From positions 62,001 through 126,000 of the forward strand of contig NZ_VZIZ01000009.1 of assembly GCF_009812035.1 (NCBI RefSeq): DNA of 64,000 nucleotides. Direction: 5' to 3'. This DNA comes from Psychrobacter nivimaris. Its GTDB lineage: Bacteria > Pseudomonadota > Gammaproteobacteria > Pseudomonadales > Moraxellaceae. Each line of letters begins with the position of its first letter. Within the stretch, counting starts at the first letter, position 1. The notes under the pieces are model-generated. The model was not told the DNA's origin and ran no database searches. It worked only from the letters and a program-made list of their open reading frames with translations. This document shows, in pieces, positions 56,006 to 64,000 of the stretch. The translations under genes and the position numbers were made by a program.

Positions 56006-56380
56006 ATGCCACATCTAACCATTCAAGTGACACCCAACGTCAGTATCGCTCACGAAGAATCATTGCTCAAATCGCTAAACAAAGCATTGTGGGATAGTGG
56101 TCAGTTCAAGCAGCCTGCTGATATCAAAGCACGCATTGTGCCTATTAAGTCATTTCTAGTAGGTGTTGAAGACGATGAACAGGCCAATGGATTTATTTAT
56201 GCCCACCTAAAGCTGATGAGCGGACGTGATATGGCCACTCGTGACCAGTTGGCTGAGCTGTTGGTCGCTACTATCGAGGCAAAAATAGGCGCAGAGCAGT
56301 CAGGGCGTGCGGCATTGCAGATATGCGTAGAAGTTGAAGAGATAAGTGAGGTCTATCATAAGAAAATGCTTGGTAGCTAA
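56006..56380 (+). CDS. 5-carboxymethyl-2-hydroxymuconate isomerase-like protein
   Basis: The protein has 124 residues from ATG 56006. An ATG at 56000 is in frame, but the AAGGA site is too close to it, and the family uses an N-terminal catalytic proline exposed after Met removal (MPHLTIQV). The later SGRDMATRDQLAELLVATIEAK matches the tautomerase-like CHMI family. In homoprotocatechuate degradation it isomerises a muconate. No other hpa genes are nearby, so the substrate here is unknown. Confidence 0.82.
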   Translation: MPHLTIQVTPNVSIAHEESLLKSLNKALWDSGQFKQPADIKARIVPIKSFLVGVEDDEQANGFIYAHLKLMSGRDMATRDQLAELLVATIEAKIGAEQSGRAALQICVEVEEISEVYHKKMLGS

Positions 56381-56490
56381 CAGTACCTGTCCTTTTAAAA
56401 ACTGTCCTTTAAAAACCACCTTCTCAAAAACTATTTGCTTAAAAAAGCGACTGCTCGTAGGCTAAGGTTGCCAACCTTAAATGATTATCA

Positions 56491-56961
56491 TCATTTGCAT
56501 AAAGGCTGACTGGCATATGTTGGTAGTATCATCACTTCAACCTTGTAACCCGCAATTTTGCCTTCAGTGGCCATGAGATTACGGGCGATACGCAATCGAT
56601 ATGTTCCCGTCGCAGGTAAGCAGCCTTGATAGACGATACCGCCTTTACTGCCATCTTGCGTACCATTCGGCATATGTAATACACCGACATTAGCAGTCTC
56701 AGATGTTCCCGCAAATGGGGTAATATTTATCACGGTATATTGCTCGCTTGTAGCGTCAAAACGATACCAACGTTCATCGTTATTGGGATTTAATTTACCA
56801 GTGATGACGCTACTAATAGCACCTTTCGAAAAATGAAGAGGGGTGTCGCTATTTTTTGCAATTGCACTATTTGCAGCGATACTCACCACCGCAGTACTAA
56901 TTGCCAGTGTTCGCATAAATCGTGCGGCTAGCGAGGCAGCTTTATGAAGGGGTATTAGCAT
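56491..56961 (-). CDS. Small secreted protein, PPC-like beta domain
   Basis: The 156-residue protein has an N-terminal signal (hydrophobic AISTAVVSIAANSAIA). The mature part is beta-rich: DERWYRFDATSEQYTVINI, later TGTYRLRIARNLMATEG. The WYRF and TGTYRLRI pattern resembles bacterial pre-peptidase C-terminal (PPC) domains and, less clearly, periplasmic lysozyme inhibitors. Two cysteines (Cys near 118 and 155) could pair. Function is not established. Confidence 0.72.
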   Translation of the reverse strand: MLIPLHKAASLAARFMRTLAISTAVVSIAANSAIAKNSDTPLHFSKGAISSVITGKLNPNNDERWYRFDATSEQYTVINITPFAGTSETANVGVLHMPNGTQDGSKGGIVYQGCLPATGTYRLRIARNLMATEGKIAGYKVEVMILPTYASQPLCK

Positions 56962-57026
56962 AGCTTGCTCCTAAACTTGCTAGTTAATGTCTATTGTTAT
57001 GAATAAGCATACTTTCAGTTAAACAT

Positions 57027-57057
57027 AAAAAAGCGCCTAAATGATAGGCGCTTTTTT
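57027..57057. terminator. Bidirectional rho-independent terminator
   Basis: AAAAAAGCGCCTA-AATGA-TAGGCGCTTTTTT is a strong hairpin 20 bp after the acyl-CoA dehydrogenase stop (minus strand). Confidence 0.92.
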
Positions 57058-57076
57058 ATTGATCATCGATGCAGTA

Positions 57077-58897
57077 TTAGTCTAAGAAAGCAAAGTGATC
57101 GATTTCCATTGATGTCATGCTTTCGCTTGGGGCAACCATCGCTTCTGCGTGACCAGACGTGCGTGGTAGCAACTTATCAAAGTAGAATTCAGCAGTCTGA
57201 ATTTTTGCTTTGTAGAATTCTGGTGCTTCTGTGCCGCCATTTTCTAGCTTTTCATAAGCGACCGCTGCCATACGAGCCCAATGATAACCCATCATTACGT
57301 AGCCTGAGTACATTAGGAAGTCCTCTGACGCTGCTGAGATGATTTCACGATCTTTACGTGCCATCAGCATCAAGCGTACCGTCAAGGTGTTCCACTCAGC
57401 ACATAGTTTGGTCAGTGCCCAAACAAATTTACGCATTTCTTTATCGAGTGCGTACTCGCCACACCATTTCATGATACTTGACGTGTAGTCACGGATAATC
57501 TTACCTTTAGACTGTAAGATAACCTTACGGCCTAATAGATCAAGTGCCTGTACGCCAGTGGTTCCTTCGTACATCGTTGCGATACGGGCATCACGAGCAA
57601 TTTGTTCCATACCCCATTCTTTGATGTAACCGTGACCGCCATATACTTGCTGACCATGTTTAGCAGCTTCGATACCTAGCTCAGTCAAAAAGCCTTTTAG
57701 GATTGGCGTGTAGAAGCCTAATTTATCATCCCATTTTTCGAACTCTTCATCATCGCCATTGACAATACCTTGTGCCATTTTGTCGGCATAACGTGCTGAA
57801 TGATAAATCATTGAGCGACCACCTTCAGCAAAGGCTTTTTGCGTCAGTAGCATACGGCGTACGTCTGCATGATGGATGATAGCATCAGCAACTTTTTCAG
57901 GATCTTTAGTACCAGATAGCGTACGCATAGAACGGCGTTCTTTGGCATATGGTAGTGCATTCTGGAAAGAAAGCTCAGTATGAGCTAGACCTTGGATACC
58001 AGTACCGATACGAGCCGTATTCATAAAAGTGAACATGGCTTTTAGGCCTTTATGCGGTTCGCCGATTAGGTAGCCGACTGCGCCATCAAAGTTCAATACA
58101 CACGTCGAAGATGCGCTGATGCCCATTTTGTGTTCGATTGAACCACAAACTACGGCATTGCGCTCGCCAGCTTCACCTTCAGCATTCGGGGTGAATTTTG
58201 GTACGATAAATAGTGAGATACCGCGTGTGCCTTCTGGTGCATTTGGTAGGCGTGCTAGGACGATATGGACGATGTTGTCTGTTAAGTCATGCTCACCGCT
58301 TGAGATAAAGATTTTGGTACCGCTGATTTTATAGGTACCGTCATCTTGTGGAATGGCTTTTGATTTAACTTGACCCAAATCCGTACCACACTGTGGCTCA
58401 GTCAGACACATGGTACCTGCCCATGAGCCTTCGACCAGTTTAGGTAAATAAAGTGCTTTTTGCTCGTCAGTACCGTACTGAAGCAATGTGTTGATACAAC
58501 CTGTTGATAGACCAGGATACATTGACCATGACCAGTTAGCAGTACCGATCATCTCAGATTTGATAAGGTTGATTGACGTTGGCAGATTCATACCACCGAA
58601 TTCTTCAGGGTATGAAATACCTTGCCAGCCGCCTTCTACAAACTGGTCATAAGCCTCTTTGAAGCCTTTTGGCGTGGTCACGACGCCATCTTCGAAATGA
58701 CAGCCTTCTTCACCACCTGATTGATAGAGCGGGGCAATGACGTTTTCAGCAAAATCAGCCATACCTTGTAGAATCATGTCTACAGTTTCAGGATCAGCGT
58801 TTTCGCCGTTGTCTAAGCTTTTATAATGCGTCTGATAGTCAAATACATCATTAATCAAAAATTTGATATCACGTAAGGGGGCTTTGTAAGTTAACAT
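57077..58897 (-). CDS. Acyl-CoA dehydrogenase (long form with C-terminal domain)
   Basis: The 606-residue protein has CLTEPQCGTDLGQVKSKA (FAD binding), YKISGTKIFISSGEHDLTDN, the HKMGISASSTCVLNFDGA block, GGHGYIKEWGMEQIARDARI, and MYEGTTGVQALDLLGRK with the catalytic base glutamate. The extra 100 residues at the C-terminus are typical of the long FAD-linked dehydrogenases used for straight- or branched-chain acyl-CoAs. A fadE-type role in beta-oxidation is likely, though substrate length is not readable. The start has an AGAGAG ribosome site. Confidence 0.93.
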   Translation of the reverse strand: MLTYKAPLRDIKFLINDVFDYQTHYKSLDNGENADPETVDMILQGMADFAENVIAPLYQSGGEEGCHFEDGVVTTPKGFKEAYDQFVEGGWQGISYPEEFGGMNLPTSINLIKSEMIGTANWSWSMYPGLSTGCINTLLQYGTDEQKALYLPKLVEGSWAGTMCLTEPQCGTDLGQVKSKAIPQDDGTYKISGTKIFISSGEHDLTDNIVHIVLARLPNAPEGTRGISLFIVPKFTPNAEGEAGERNAVVCGSIEHKMGISASSTCVLNFDGAVGYLIGEPHKGLKAMFTFMNTARIGTGIQGLAHTELSFQNALPYAKERRSMRTLSGTKDPEKVADAIIHHADVRRMLLTQKAFAEGGRSMIYHSARYADKMAQGIVNGDDEEFEKWDDKLGFYTPILKGFLTELGIEAAKHGQQVYGGHGYIKEWGMEQIARDARIATMYEGTTGVQALDLLGRKVILQSKGKIIRDYTSSIMKWCGEYALDKEMRKFVWALTKLCAEWNTLTVRLMLMARKDREIISAASEDFLMYSGYVMMGYHWARMAAVAYEKLENGGTEAPEFYKAKIQTAEFYFDKLLPRTSGHAEAMVAPSESMTSMEIDHFAFLD

Positions 58898-59278
58898 AAT
58901 CGCTCTCTTTGGTTAGTTCGCTATCATAGACTTATGGCGCAATATTTGAGTCACAACTTATGTAAGCGATATTTACTTATTTTGGATGAGCTAGACGTTA
59001 TATTAGTCATCAAGTGAATTATTAGTGGACAGCTTTCTAGTGTATTAGTTATTAGAACGCCTTTAGTGGCGGACAGCTGTTATGGCGTTGATATGATTAT
59101 AAATCTTAAACAGCGACAAATATACAACTAATAACTATTATTCATGATTAATTATGTTATTAATTCATTTTAGTTTGTATAGGTAAATTGTATCTTCGCT
59201 TGAAATTATTCTATAAAGGGTTATGTAGACTCATTTAAATTCAAAGAAAAATGGACTTATCAAATAGGAAAGCCATTT
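58898..59278. other. Divergent spacer between acyl-CoA dehydrogenase and FUSC protein
   Basis: 381 bp, AT-rich. Promoters for both genes should be here, but I found no clear sigma-70 pair or operator palindrome. Confidence 0.4.
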
Positions 59279-60400
59279 ATGAGCACCTCAAAAAAGCAAC
59301 AGCGAGCCTCTTGGTTGAGCGCATTATTAACTCGTATTAAGTGGTTAATCGATGGTGAGCTGAATCATTTACTCACAGTCAATCGCAGTCAGCGACCATG
59401 GCATATGCCCATCATCGCGGCGATTGCGATTAGCTTTCCGGTGTTTGTAGGGGCTTATTTTGGTGACTTGTCTTCAGGTATCAAAGCATCGCTAGGCTCG
59501 ATGATTATTCTAAACCTACCATTTGCAGGAGGGCTACCACATCGGCTAGTGACGGTCATGGCTTGGGGTTTTGCGATGATACTCAGCTTTGCACTGGGGC
59601 TGATCGCGCAGCTGATGCCAGTGTTGCGGCTGCCTGTGTTTATGCTGATTGGGATTAGCGTGGTGATGTTAGGTCGTTATTATCGGCAACCACCACCAGC
59701 GGGATTGTTTGTATTGATGGCGGGTGCGATTGCGCTATTTATCCCCGTGCCGATTGATCAAGTGCTCTCAGCGATAGGGCTTGTGATATTGGGTAGTGGC
59801 TCCTCGATGTTGCTAGCGCTACTCTATAGTTTGTTCTTATTGGCGGCCCGTCCTGTTGCTTCTGTCCCTGTCTATGATTATCAGCCTGATATGATTAGCG
59901 ATAGTCTGATCGTGGTAAGTTTCGTTAGTTTGGCATTGGTCGTTGCCGTTCTATTAGAGCTGCCTTATCCATACTGGGCAGCGATGAGCTGCTTTATTAT
60001 CATCCAAGGTATGCAGCTACGAACCATGTGGATCAAACAGTTGCACCGTTTATTGGGTACGTTGGCTGGCATGGGCGTGGCGGGCTGGATGCTGTCTTGG
60101 GGACTATCAGGATGGGGCATCGCTATAGCAATACTATGTATGATGTTTTTGATTGAATCGTTTGTCGATCGGCATTATGGACTGGCGGTGATATTTATCA
60201 CGCCGCTGACGATATTTATCGCCGAGTATGGTAGTACGATGTCAGTGCCTCCCGTCGCTGGGGACGTTATCCAAGCGCGTATGATTGATACGGCGCTCGG
60301 CTGCGTGATTGGATTGAGCGGTGGTCTGGCGATACACTCTACGCGATTGCGTGTACCGCTGCGCCGTTTTGAAAATTGGCTATTACTGCGTTTTAGTTAA
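59279..60400 (+). CDS. FUSC-family inner-membrane protein
   Basis: The 373-residue protein has about ten hydrophobic segments in two sets of five: HMPIIAAIAISFPVFVGAYF near 44 starts one, and PYPYWAAMSCFIIIQGMQL near 229 starts the next. Between them is a short polar loop (RPVASVPVYDYQPD). The second set carries the typical WAAMSCFIIIQG and LHRLLGTLAGMG pattern of fusaric acid resistance/aromatic acid exporter proteins. It probably exports an aromatic or organic acid. The large cytoplasmic domain of bigger family members is missing. Confidence 0.83.
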   Translation: MSTSKKQQRASWLSALLTRIKWLIDGELNHLLTVNRSQRPWHMPIIAAIAISFPVFVGAYFGDLSSGIKASLGSMIILNLPFAGGLPHRLVTVMAWGFAMILSFALGLIAQLMPVLRLPVFMLIGISVVMLGRYYRQPPPAGLFVLMAGAIALFIPVPIDQVLSAIGLVILGSGSSMLLALLYSLFLLAARPVASVPVYDYQPDMISDSLIVVSFVSLALVVAVLLELPYPYWAAMSCFIIIQGMQLRTMWIKQLHRLLGTLAGMGVAGWMLSWGLSGWGIAIAILCMMFLIESFVDRHYGLAVIFITPLTIFIAEYGSTMSVPPVAGDVIQARMIDTALGCVIGLSGGLAIHSTRLRVPLRRFENWLLLRFS

Positions 60401-60425
60401 TAGCTTTACAATGCATTCTCTTTGA

Positions 60426-61289
60426 TTAACGGTCTTTATTTAACGCTGTTGTCGCTTGTGCGACATCGATAGTATGCCCAGTCCAACGCTCAAAACTTAA
60501 AGCGGCTTGACCGATAAGCATACCGTAGCCTTCAGAGATCTGTGCGCCACGAGCAGCAAAATGCTGCAAGAATGGCAGCGGACGACCATACATCATGTCA
60601 TAAGCGTATTGACAGTTTAGAGCATCATCCAACGGCAACGTATCACCTGACAAGCCAATAGAAGTGGCATTAATGATAATGTCAAAAGCGCCACTGAGTT
60701 CATTGGTCGCGCAAACCTCGATATTTTGGTCGTCGATTACTGAGCTGGCCGCACTTAACTCATTTACTAAATCGGCTGCCTTAGACACGGTGCGATTGGC
60801 GATCGTGAGAGAGCCAATACCTGCTTCAAATAACGGTAATACCACGCCACGCGCTGCACCGCCTGCACCTATTAGCGCCACACGAGCATCGGTCAGCGGC
60901 CAGTCCAGACTCATAATGTGATTGATAAGTCCTTGTCCATCCGTGTTATCACCATAGAGTGCATCAGTGATTGGCACGCCGCTTTCTAGTAGTGCTTTGT
61001 TCAATAGTAACGTATTGACTGCACCTGCCGTCTTGGCATGTTCTGATAAACCACCACGCGCTGCGCAGCAGTCATAAGCGACTTGTTTAAAAGGAACCGT
61101 CACGTTAGCGCCCACACCGCCACCGCAAAAAAACGCCTCAACGACAGCTGTAAAACTGGCGGCATCATCAGGACAGTACTGACGCTGATAGCTAATATCA
61201 ATCCCTGCTTGTACAGCAAACTGCTCATGAATCTCAGGAGATTTACTATGGGCGATTGGATTGCCAATAACGATAAAGTGTTGGGTCAT
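60426..61289 (-). CDS. aroE: Shikimate dehydrogenase
   Basis: The 287-residue protein has VIGNPIAHSKSPEIHEQFA at the start, the catalytic lysine in NVTVPFKQVAYD, NTDGQGL, the NADP-binding GAGGAARGVVLPL, INATSIGLSGD and YDMMYGRPLPFL. It reduces 3-dehydroshikimate in aromatic amino-acid synthesis. It is convergent with the FUSC gene, 25 bp apart. Confidence 0.97.
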   Translation of the reverse strand: MTQHFIVIGNPIAHSKSPEIHEQFAVQAGIDISYQRQYCPDDAASFTAVVEAFFCGGGVGANVTVPFKQVAYDCCAARGGLSEHAKTAGAVNTLLLNKALLESGVPITDALYGDNTDGQGLINHIMSLDWPLTDARVALIGAGGAARGVVLPLFEAGIGSLTIANRTVSKAADLVNELSAASSVIDDQNIEVCATNELSGAFDIIINATSIGLSGDTLPLDDALNCQYAYDMMYGRPLPFLQHFAARGAQISEGYGMLIGQAALSFERWTGHTIDVAQATTALNKDR

Positions 61290-61764
61290 AAATAGTCCGC
61301 TGGCTAAAAAATAAAAATACTATCAAAGAAGCAATAAGTGGCGTTCAATCATCATAAGGGATAACGCTATGATTGACAAACCAAGAGGCTATCACCAATC
61401 AATGATTAGAAAGTGACAGCGTTAATCAGAGGCTGCCTTATCGCTTCTGAAAATAAATTCTGACATTGAAGCAAACATACGCAAAACACGCGCAAGCAGT
61501 TTTCTACTTTCTACTAAAGAGAAGGTCGTTTTAGTACGTTATATATTTAACAAATCTGTACTCTCGGGGAGTGCTCCGCGTAACGTAAAAGGTAGTCAAG
61601 TGCTGAGCAGTTGGGTAAACTATAAAATATGGAAACCTATATCAATATGCTGTAATGACTGCTAGATTATAATGTTTGTGAAATATGCTCTTTATTGAAA
61701 ACTATTCGTTATCAGCGGCGTTCCTGCCAGCTCGTTAATACTATTTCGAGATCAATCTAAAAGT
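61290..61764. other. Intergenic region, nothing recognised
   Basis: 475 bp between divergent genes. Short inverted repeats occur (TAACGCT with AGCGTTA near 61363-61424, GGAGTGCTCC near 61568-61577), but none looks like a terminator or known RNA. Confidence 0.4.
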
Positions 61765-62442
61765 GTGAGTAAATTATCCATGTGGAATCCTAACCTACAG
61801 ACCCTTCTAGTCGGTACGATAATGGCAGTTAGTGTGACGCTCAGTGGCTGTGATAGCACCAAAGAAGATGCTCCAAATCCAGATGCTGAGACCACTGAGC
61901 AGGCAACAACGAATGAGCCAGTACAGGACAGCGCAAACAATCCTGACCTAGATGGTGCCACTGCTCAGCAAGGCACGCCAGTGAGATATGATGTCGCAGC
62001 ATGGGGTACGGATAAGGTTGAGTCGCTCGCTGTGGATGAGTTAGATAGTATAAAATCGGTGTTTGGCGAAGTGATGAGCACTGACGAAAACAGCCTAGAC
62101 TATGCCAGTAATCCAGCGGCAAAATATCGCTTTATGAAAACGGACGCGCCTTATCTGGATATCATCGACTCTGAAAAATATCTAGAGCTAGGCTGGTATT
62201 ATGCCAATCCTACTGACACAGACAAAGAAAAAGAGCTAAGCCAAAACCACGCCAAAAAAGCCTATCAACTATCGCGTCAATTGATGGGTGATGATGGCGG
62301 AAAAATGGTTGCTGATATGCTAAATAGCCAAATCATCAAAAACCGAATCGTCGGTGGACAAAAAATAGAGCTGGCAAAATGCGAGTTTTATAGCTGCATG
62401 CTGGTGATCAATAAAGCCGCCGCTCAAACAGACAATAGCTAA
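61765..62442 (+). CDS. Putative lipoprotein, GTG start
   Basis: The 225-residue protein begins at GTG 61765 (ATG 61780 is an alternative). It has a lipobox at VTLSGC and then an acidic Thr/Asp/Glu-rich linker (DAPNPDAETTEQATTNEPV). The C-terminal 140 residues are helical and polar, with two late cysteines. It is expected to be anchored in the outer or inner membrane. No family was recognised. It lies 3 nt before pabC, so the two are translated together. Confidence 0.78.
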   Translation: MSKLSMWNPNLQTLLVGTIMAVSVTLSGCDSTKEDAPNPDAETTEQATTNEPVQDSANNPDLDGATAQQGTPVRYDVAAWGTDKVESLAVDELDSIKSVFGEVMSTDENSLDYASNPAAKYRFMKTDAPYLDIIDSEKYLELGWYYANPTDTDKEKELSQNHAKKAYQLSRQLMGDDGGKMVADMLNSQIIKNRIVGGQKIELAKCEFYSCMLVINKAAAQTDNS

Positions 62443-62445
62443 ATC

Positions 62446-63474
62446 ATGACCGATATGACGTCAGTGCCAAACGGCTGGGTTTGTCTGTATCCACAAGTCA
62501 GCAGTGTGACCGATGATAGTAGTTTGACCAAAGACAGCAGTGTGACCGAAGAGGGTAGGTCGACTAGCCAAACGGTAACCATGTCTTTAGATAATCGCGG
62601 GCTGGCATACGCTGACGGCTTCTTTACTACTATAGGTGTCATCGATGGGTTGATACTATGGTCAGATTATCATTATCAGCGGCTTGTCTCTCATGCTGAA
62701 GCCTTGCAGCTAAACATAAATAGCGAAGAGCTATTAGCAGTACTGCAGCTGTATGCCCAGCAATTAGAGCAGGGTATGCTAAAGCTAATAGTTACTCGCG
62801 CTGCGCAGGATGTGCGCGGTTATGGCTATACACCTAGTACAAATGGTAGCGACTGTGAGATATGGCTAAAGGTTACTGCAATGAGAGTTTCTACTGCGCT
62901 GCAACTGTCTTTGCCTGATGGCAACCTAGTACCTATCCAACCTTCTGCTTCGGCAATATGCTTGTCATCTCAGATTGCTTGCTTACCGCCACCGCTGGCA
63001 GGTCTCAAGAGCCTTAATCGTTTAGATAATGTTCTCGCTAGTGGTGAGCTACAACGTATAAAATCTGAGCCATTGGCATCAAAGCTTGCTTCAACACTTG
63101 GTGAAGGACTACTACGCGATATGAGCGGGCAGTGGGTTGAGGGTACGATGAGTAATGTATTCTATCAATTGGCAGAAGAGTCGCTATCGGAATCCAAAAC
63201 TACCTCTAGTATTCATAAAGATAATGAAGATTACCTAACCACCGGTCAGTGGTACACCCCTTCTATGGCTCAATCGGGTGTCGCTGGCGTCATGCGTCAG
63301 GTAATTATAGATGCACTATCCACGACGCAATATCCAGTCAGAATCAGGTCGCTACGAGATGAAGATTTGCCTAAATTAACGCAGCTTTTCTTTTGCAATG
63401 CACTGCGCGGTATCATGCCAATGAGCAGTCTGACGTTATTGTCAGGTGATGTTGTGGATTTTGAATCTGCCTAG
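62446..63474 (+). CDS. pabC: Aminodeoxychorismate lyase with Ser/Asp-rich insertion
   Basis: The 342-residue class IV PLP enzyme has DNRGLAYADGFFTTIGVIDG, LIVTRAAQDVRGYGY, the PLP-lysine segment GLKSLNRLDNVLA, VEGTMSNVFY and GVAGVMRQVIID. It makes 4-aminobenzoate for folate. Residues 18-45 are an unusual insertion of Ser, Thr and acidic residues with a repeated SSVTDDSSLTKD-type unit that other PabC proteins lack. It is coupled to the upstream lipoprotein gene. Confidence 0.93.
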   Translation: MTDMTSVPNGWVCLYPQVSSVTDDSSLTKDSSVTEEGRSTSQTVTMSLDNRGLAYADGFFTTIGVIDGLILWSDYHYQRLVSHAEALQLNINSEELLAVLQLYAQQLEQGMLKLIVTRAAQDVRGYGYTPSTNGSDCEIWLKVTAMRVSTALQLSLPDGNLVPIQPSASAICLSSQIACLPPPLAGLKSLNRLDNVLASGELQRIKSEPLASKLASTLGEGLLRDMSGQWVEGTMSNVFYQLAEESLSESKTTSSIHKDNEDYLTTGQWYTPSMAQSGVAGVMRQVIIDALSTTQYPVRIRSLRDEDLPKLTQLFFCNALRGIMPMSSLTLLSGDVVDFESA

Positions 63475-63477
63475 CTG

Positions 63478-63675
63478 TTATTGAAAGATATTGAATTGGG
63501 TATCAATAAAATCATCTGGATATAAAACCACTTGCTCATTTCTATACATCTCTTGCGCTTTCAAAAGGGCACTTTGCTCATCTTCTGCGACAACATCCAC
63601 GATAGTGCTTAATGTTTCGACAATTTCAACTTGAAAGGTTTGTGCTGCCTTTTTATCTTTTATTATTATATTCAC
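63478..63675 (-). CDS. DpnD/PcfM-like small protein
   Basis: The 65-residue protein has FQVEIVETLSTIVDVVAEDEQSAL and KAQEMYRNEQVVLYPDDFIDTQF, which match the DpnD/PcfM-like C-terminal domain. Members occur near restriction systems and on mobile elements, but their function is unclear. It ends 3 bp from the pabC stop, convergently. Confidence 0.75.
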   Translation of the reverse strand: MNIIIKDKKAAQTFQVEIVETLSTIVDVVAEDEQSALLKAQEMYRNEQVVLYPDDFIDTQFNIFQ

Positions 63676-63818
63676 ACTCGATTCTCATATATCACTTCAG
63701 TCATCAATACCAAGTAGATTAGCAAAAGCCATCAAAAGAAGTGATCGTCTTTTGTTACGCAGACTTGTGTCATAAAGCAAATCGATCAATGCTGCTTATC
63801 TAATAAGGAGATAAGCCA

Positions 63819-64000
63819 ATGTACGAAGTTTATGAAGATGAAAGTATCCCGCTACAAATCCGTCGTTTGATGGTGTTTGATGAAATTTGTAGATTGGCCA
63901 AAGCTAAGCCTAATGAAATCGTGCATTTGTCGCCTTATACTCAATTGGCTTTTGGTGTCATATATTCAAAAGACCTTAAAAGGTTTGTGGCTTTTGGTGG
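63819..64000 (+). CDS. Hypothetical protein, cut by the right edge
   Basis: ATG at 63819 follows a textbook AAGGAG site at 63805-63810. The visible 60 residues begin MYEVYEDESIPLQIRRLMVF and continue DEICRLAKAKPNEIVHLSPY without a stop. No family was recognised. It diverges from the DpnD-like gene. Confidence 0.7.
   Translation, partial: MYEVYEDESIPLQIRRLMVFDEICRLAKAKPNEIVHLSPYTQLAFGVIYSKDLKRFVAFG

Noticed and set aside
1..64000. CRISPR arrays, rRNA, tRNA or phage structural genes
   Set aside because: I saw no regularly spaced direct repeats, no tRNA-like cloverleaf with a CCA end, no rRNA-like tracts and no capsid, portal or terminase motifs.

Overview
The window looks like a chromosomal segment of a Moraxellaceae gammaproteobacterium, most likely Psychrobacter. 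This rests on protein character, moderate-to-low GC, the ubiG-mupP-yciK gene order and an Acinetobacter/Psychrobacter-type polysaccharide locus with galU, pgi and a phosphomannomutase/phosphoglucomutase. Species-level assignment is inference, because no rRNA or tRNA gene is visible.

Region 1 (about 1-23.5 kb) is a surface-polysaccharide locus with an unusual sulfur theme. Two large glycosyltransferases, each paired with a small sulfotransferase, diverge from 3.5-3.85 kb. They are followed by a GT32-like transferase, a third sulfotransferase and a decayed UDP-glucose dehydrogenase remnant. Next come manC, an SLC13/TrkA-C permease, an APS kinase (cysC) and a DHH phosphoesterase. After these are galU, pgi, a Ugd-like protein without the catalytic cysteine, two more glycosyltransferases on the minus strand, and a phosphomannomutase/phosphoglucomutase. 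Read together, these genes can supply GDP-mannose, UDP-glucose and PAPS, and may recycle PAP, to make a sulfated glycan. No Wzx, Wzy or Wza gene is inside the window; the locus probably continues to the left.

Region 2 (23.7-35.2 kb) is housekeeping: mazG, a ComEA-like protein, pcnB with a long basic tail, folK-panB-panC, rapZ, darP, dsbA, and ubiG-mupP-yciK.

Region 3 (35.2-54.4 kb) is mixed. It holds a lone periplasmic binding protein, a DksA-type zinc-finger protein, a 169-bp MITE-like element, a CobW-family GTPase, ompR without an adjacent envZ, and tex. Further along are a secreted protein with seven heptad repeats, a trans-acting enoyl reductase-like protein, a 51-residue DUF1328 membrane protein, phhB, a small GNAT protein, a fatty-acid desaturase with its ferredoxin-type reductase, ettA and plsB.

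Region 4 (54.5-64 kb) holds ybaK, an intact-ended IS1595-family (IS1016-type) element with an 8-bp target duplication but a frameshifted transposase, a CHMI-like isomerase, a small secreted protein, an acyl-CoA dehydrogenase, a FUSC-type membrane protein, aroE, a lipoprotein-pabC pair, a DpnD/PcfM-like small protein, and a gene cut by the right edge. Several perfect hairpin terminators punctuate regions 2-4, and a small family of intergenic palindromes recurs at least twice.
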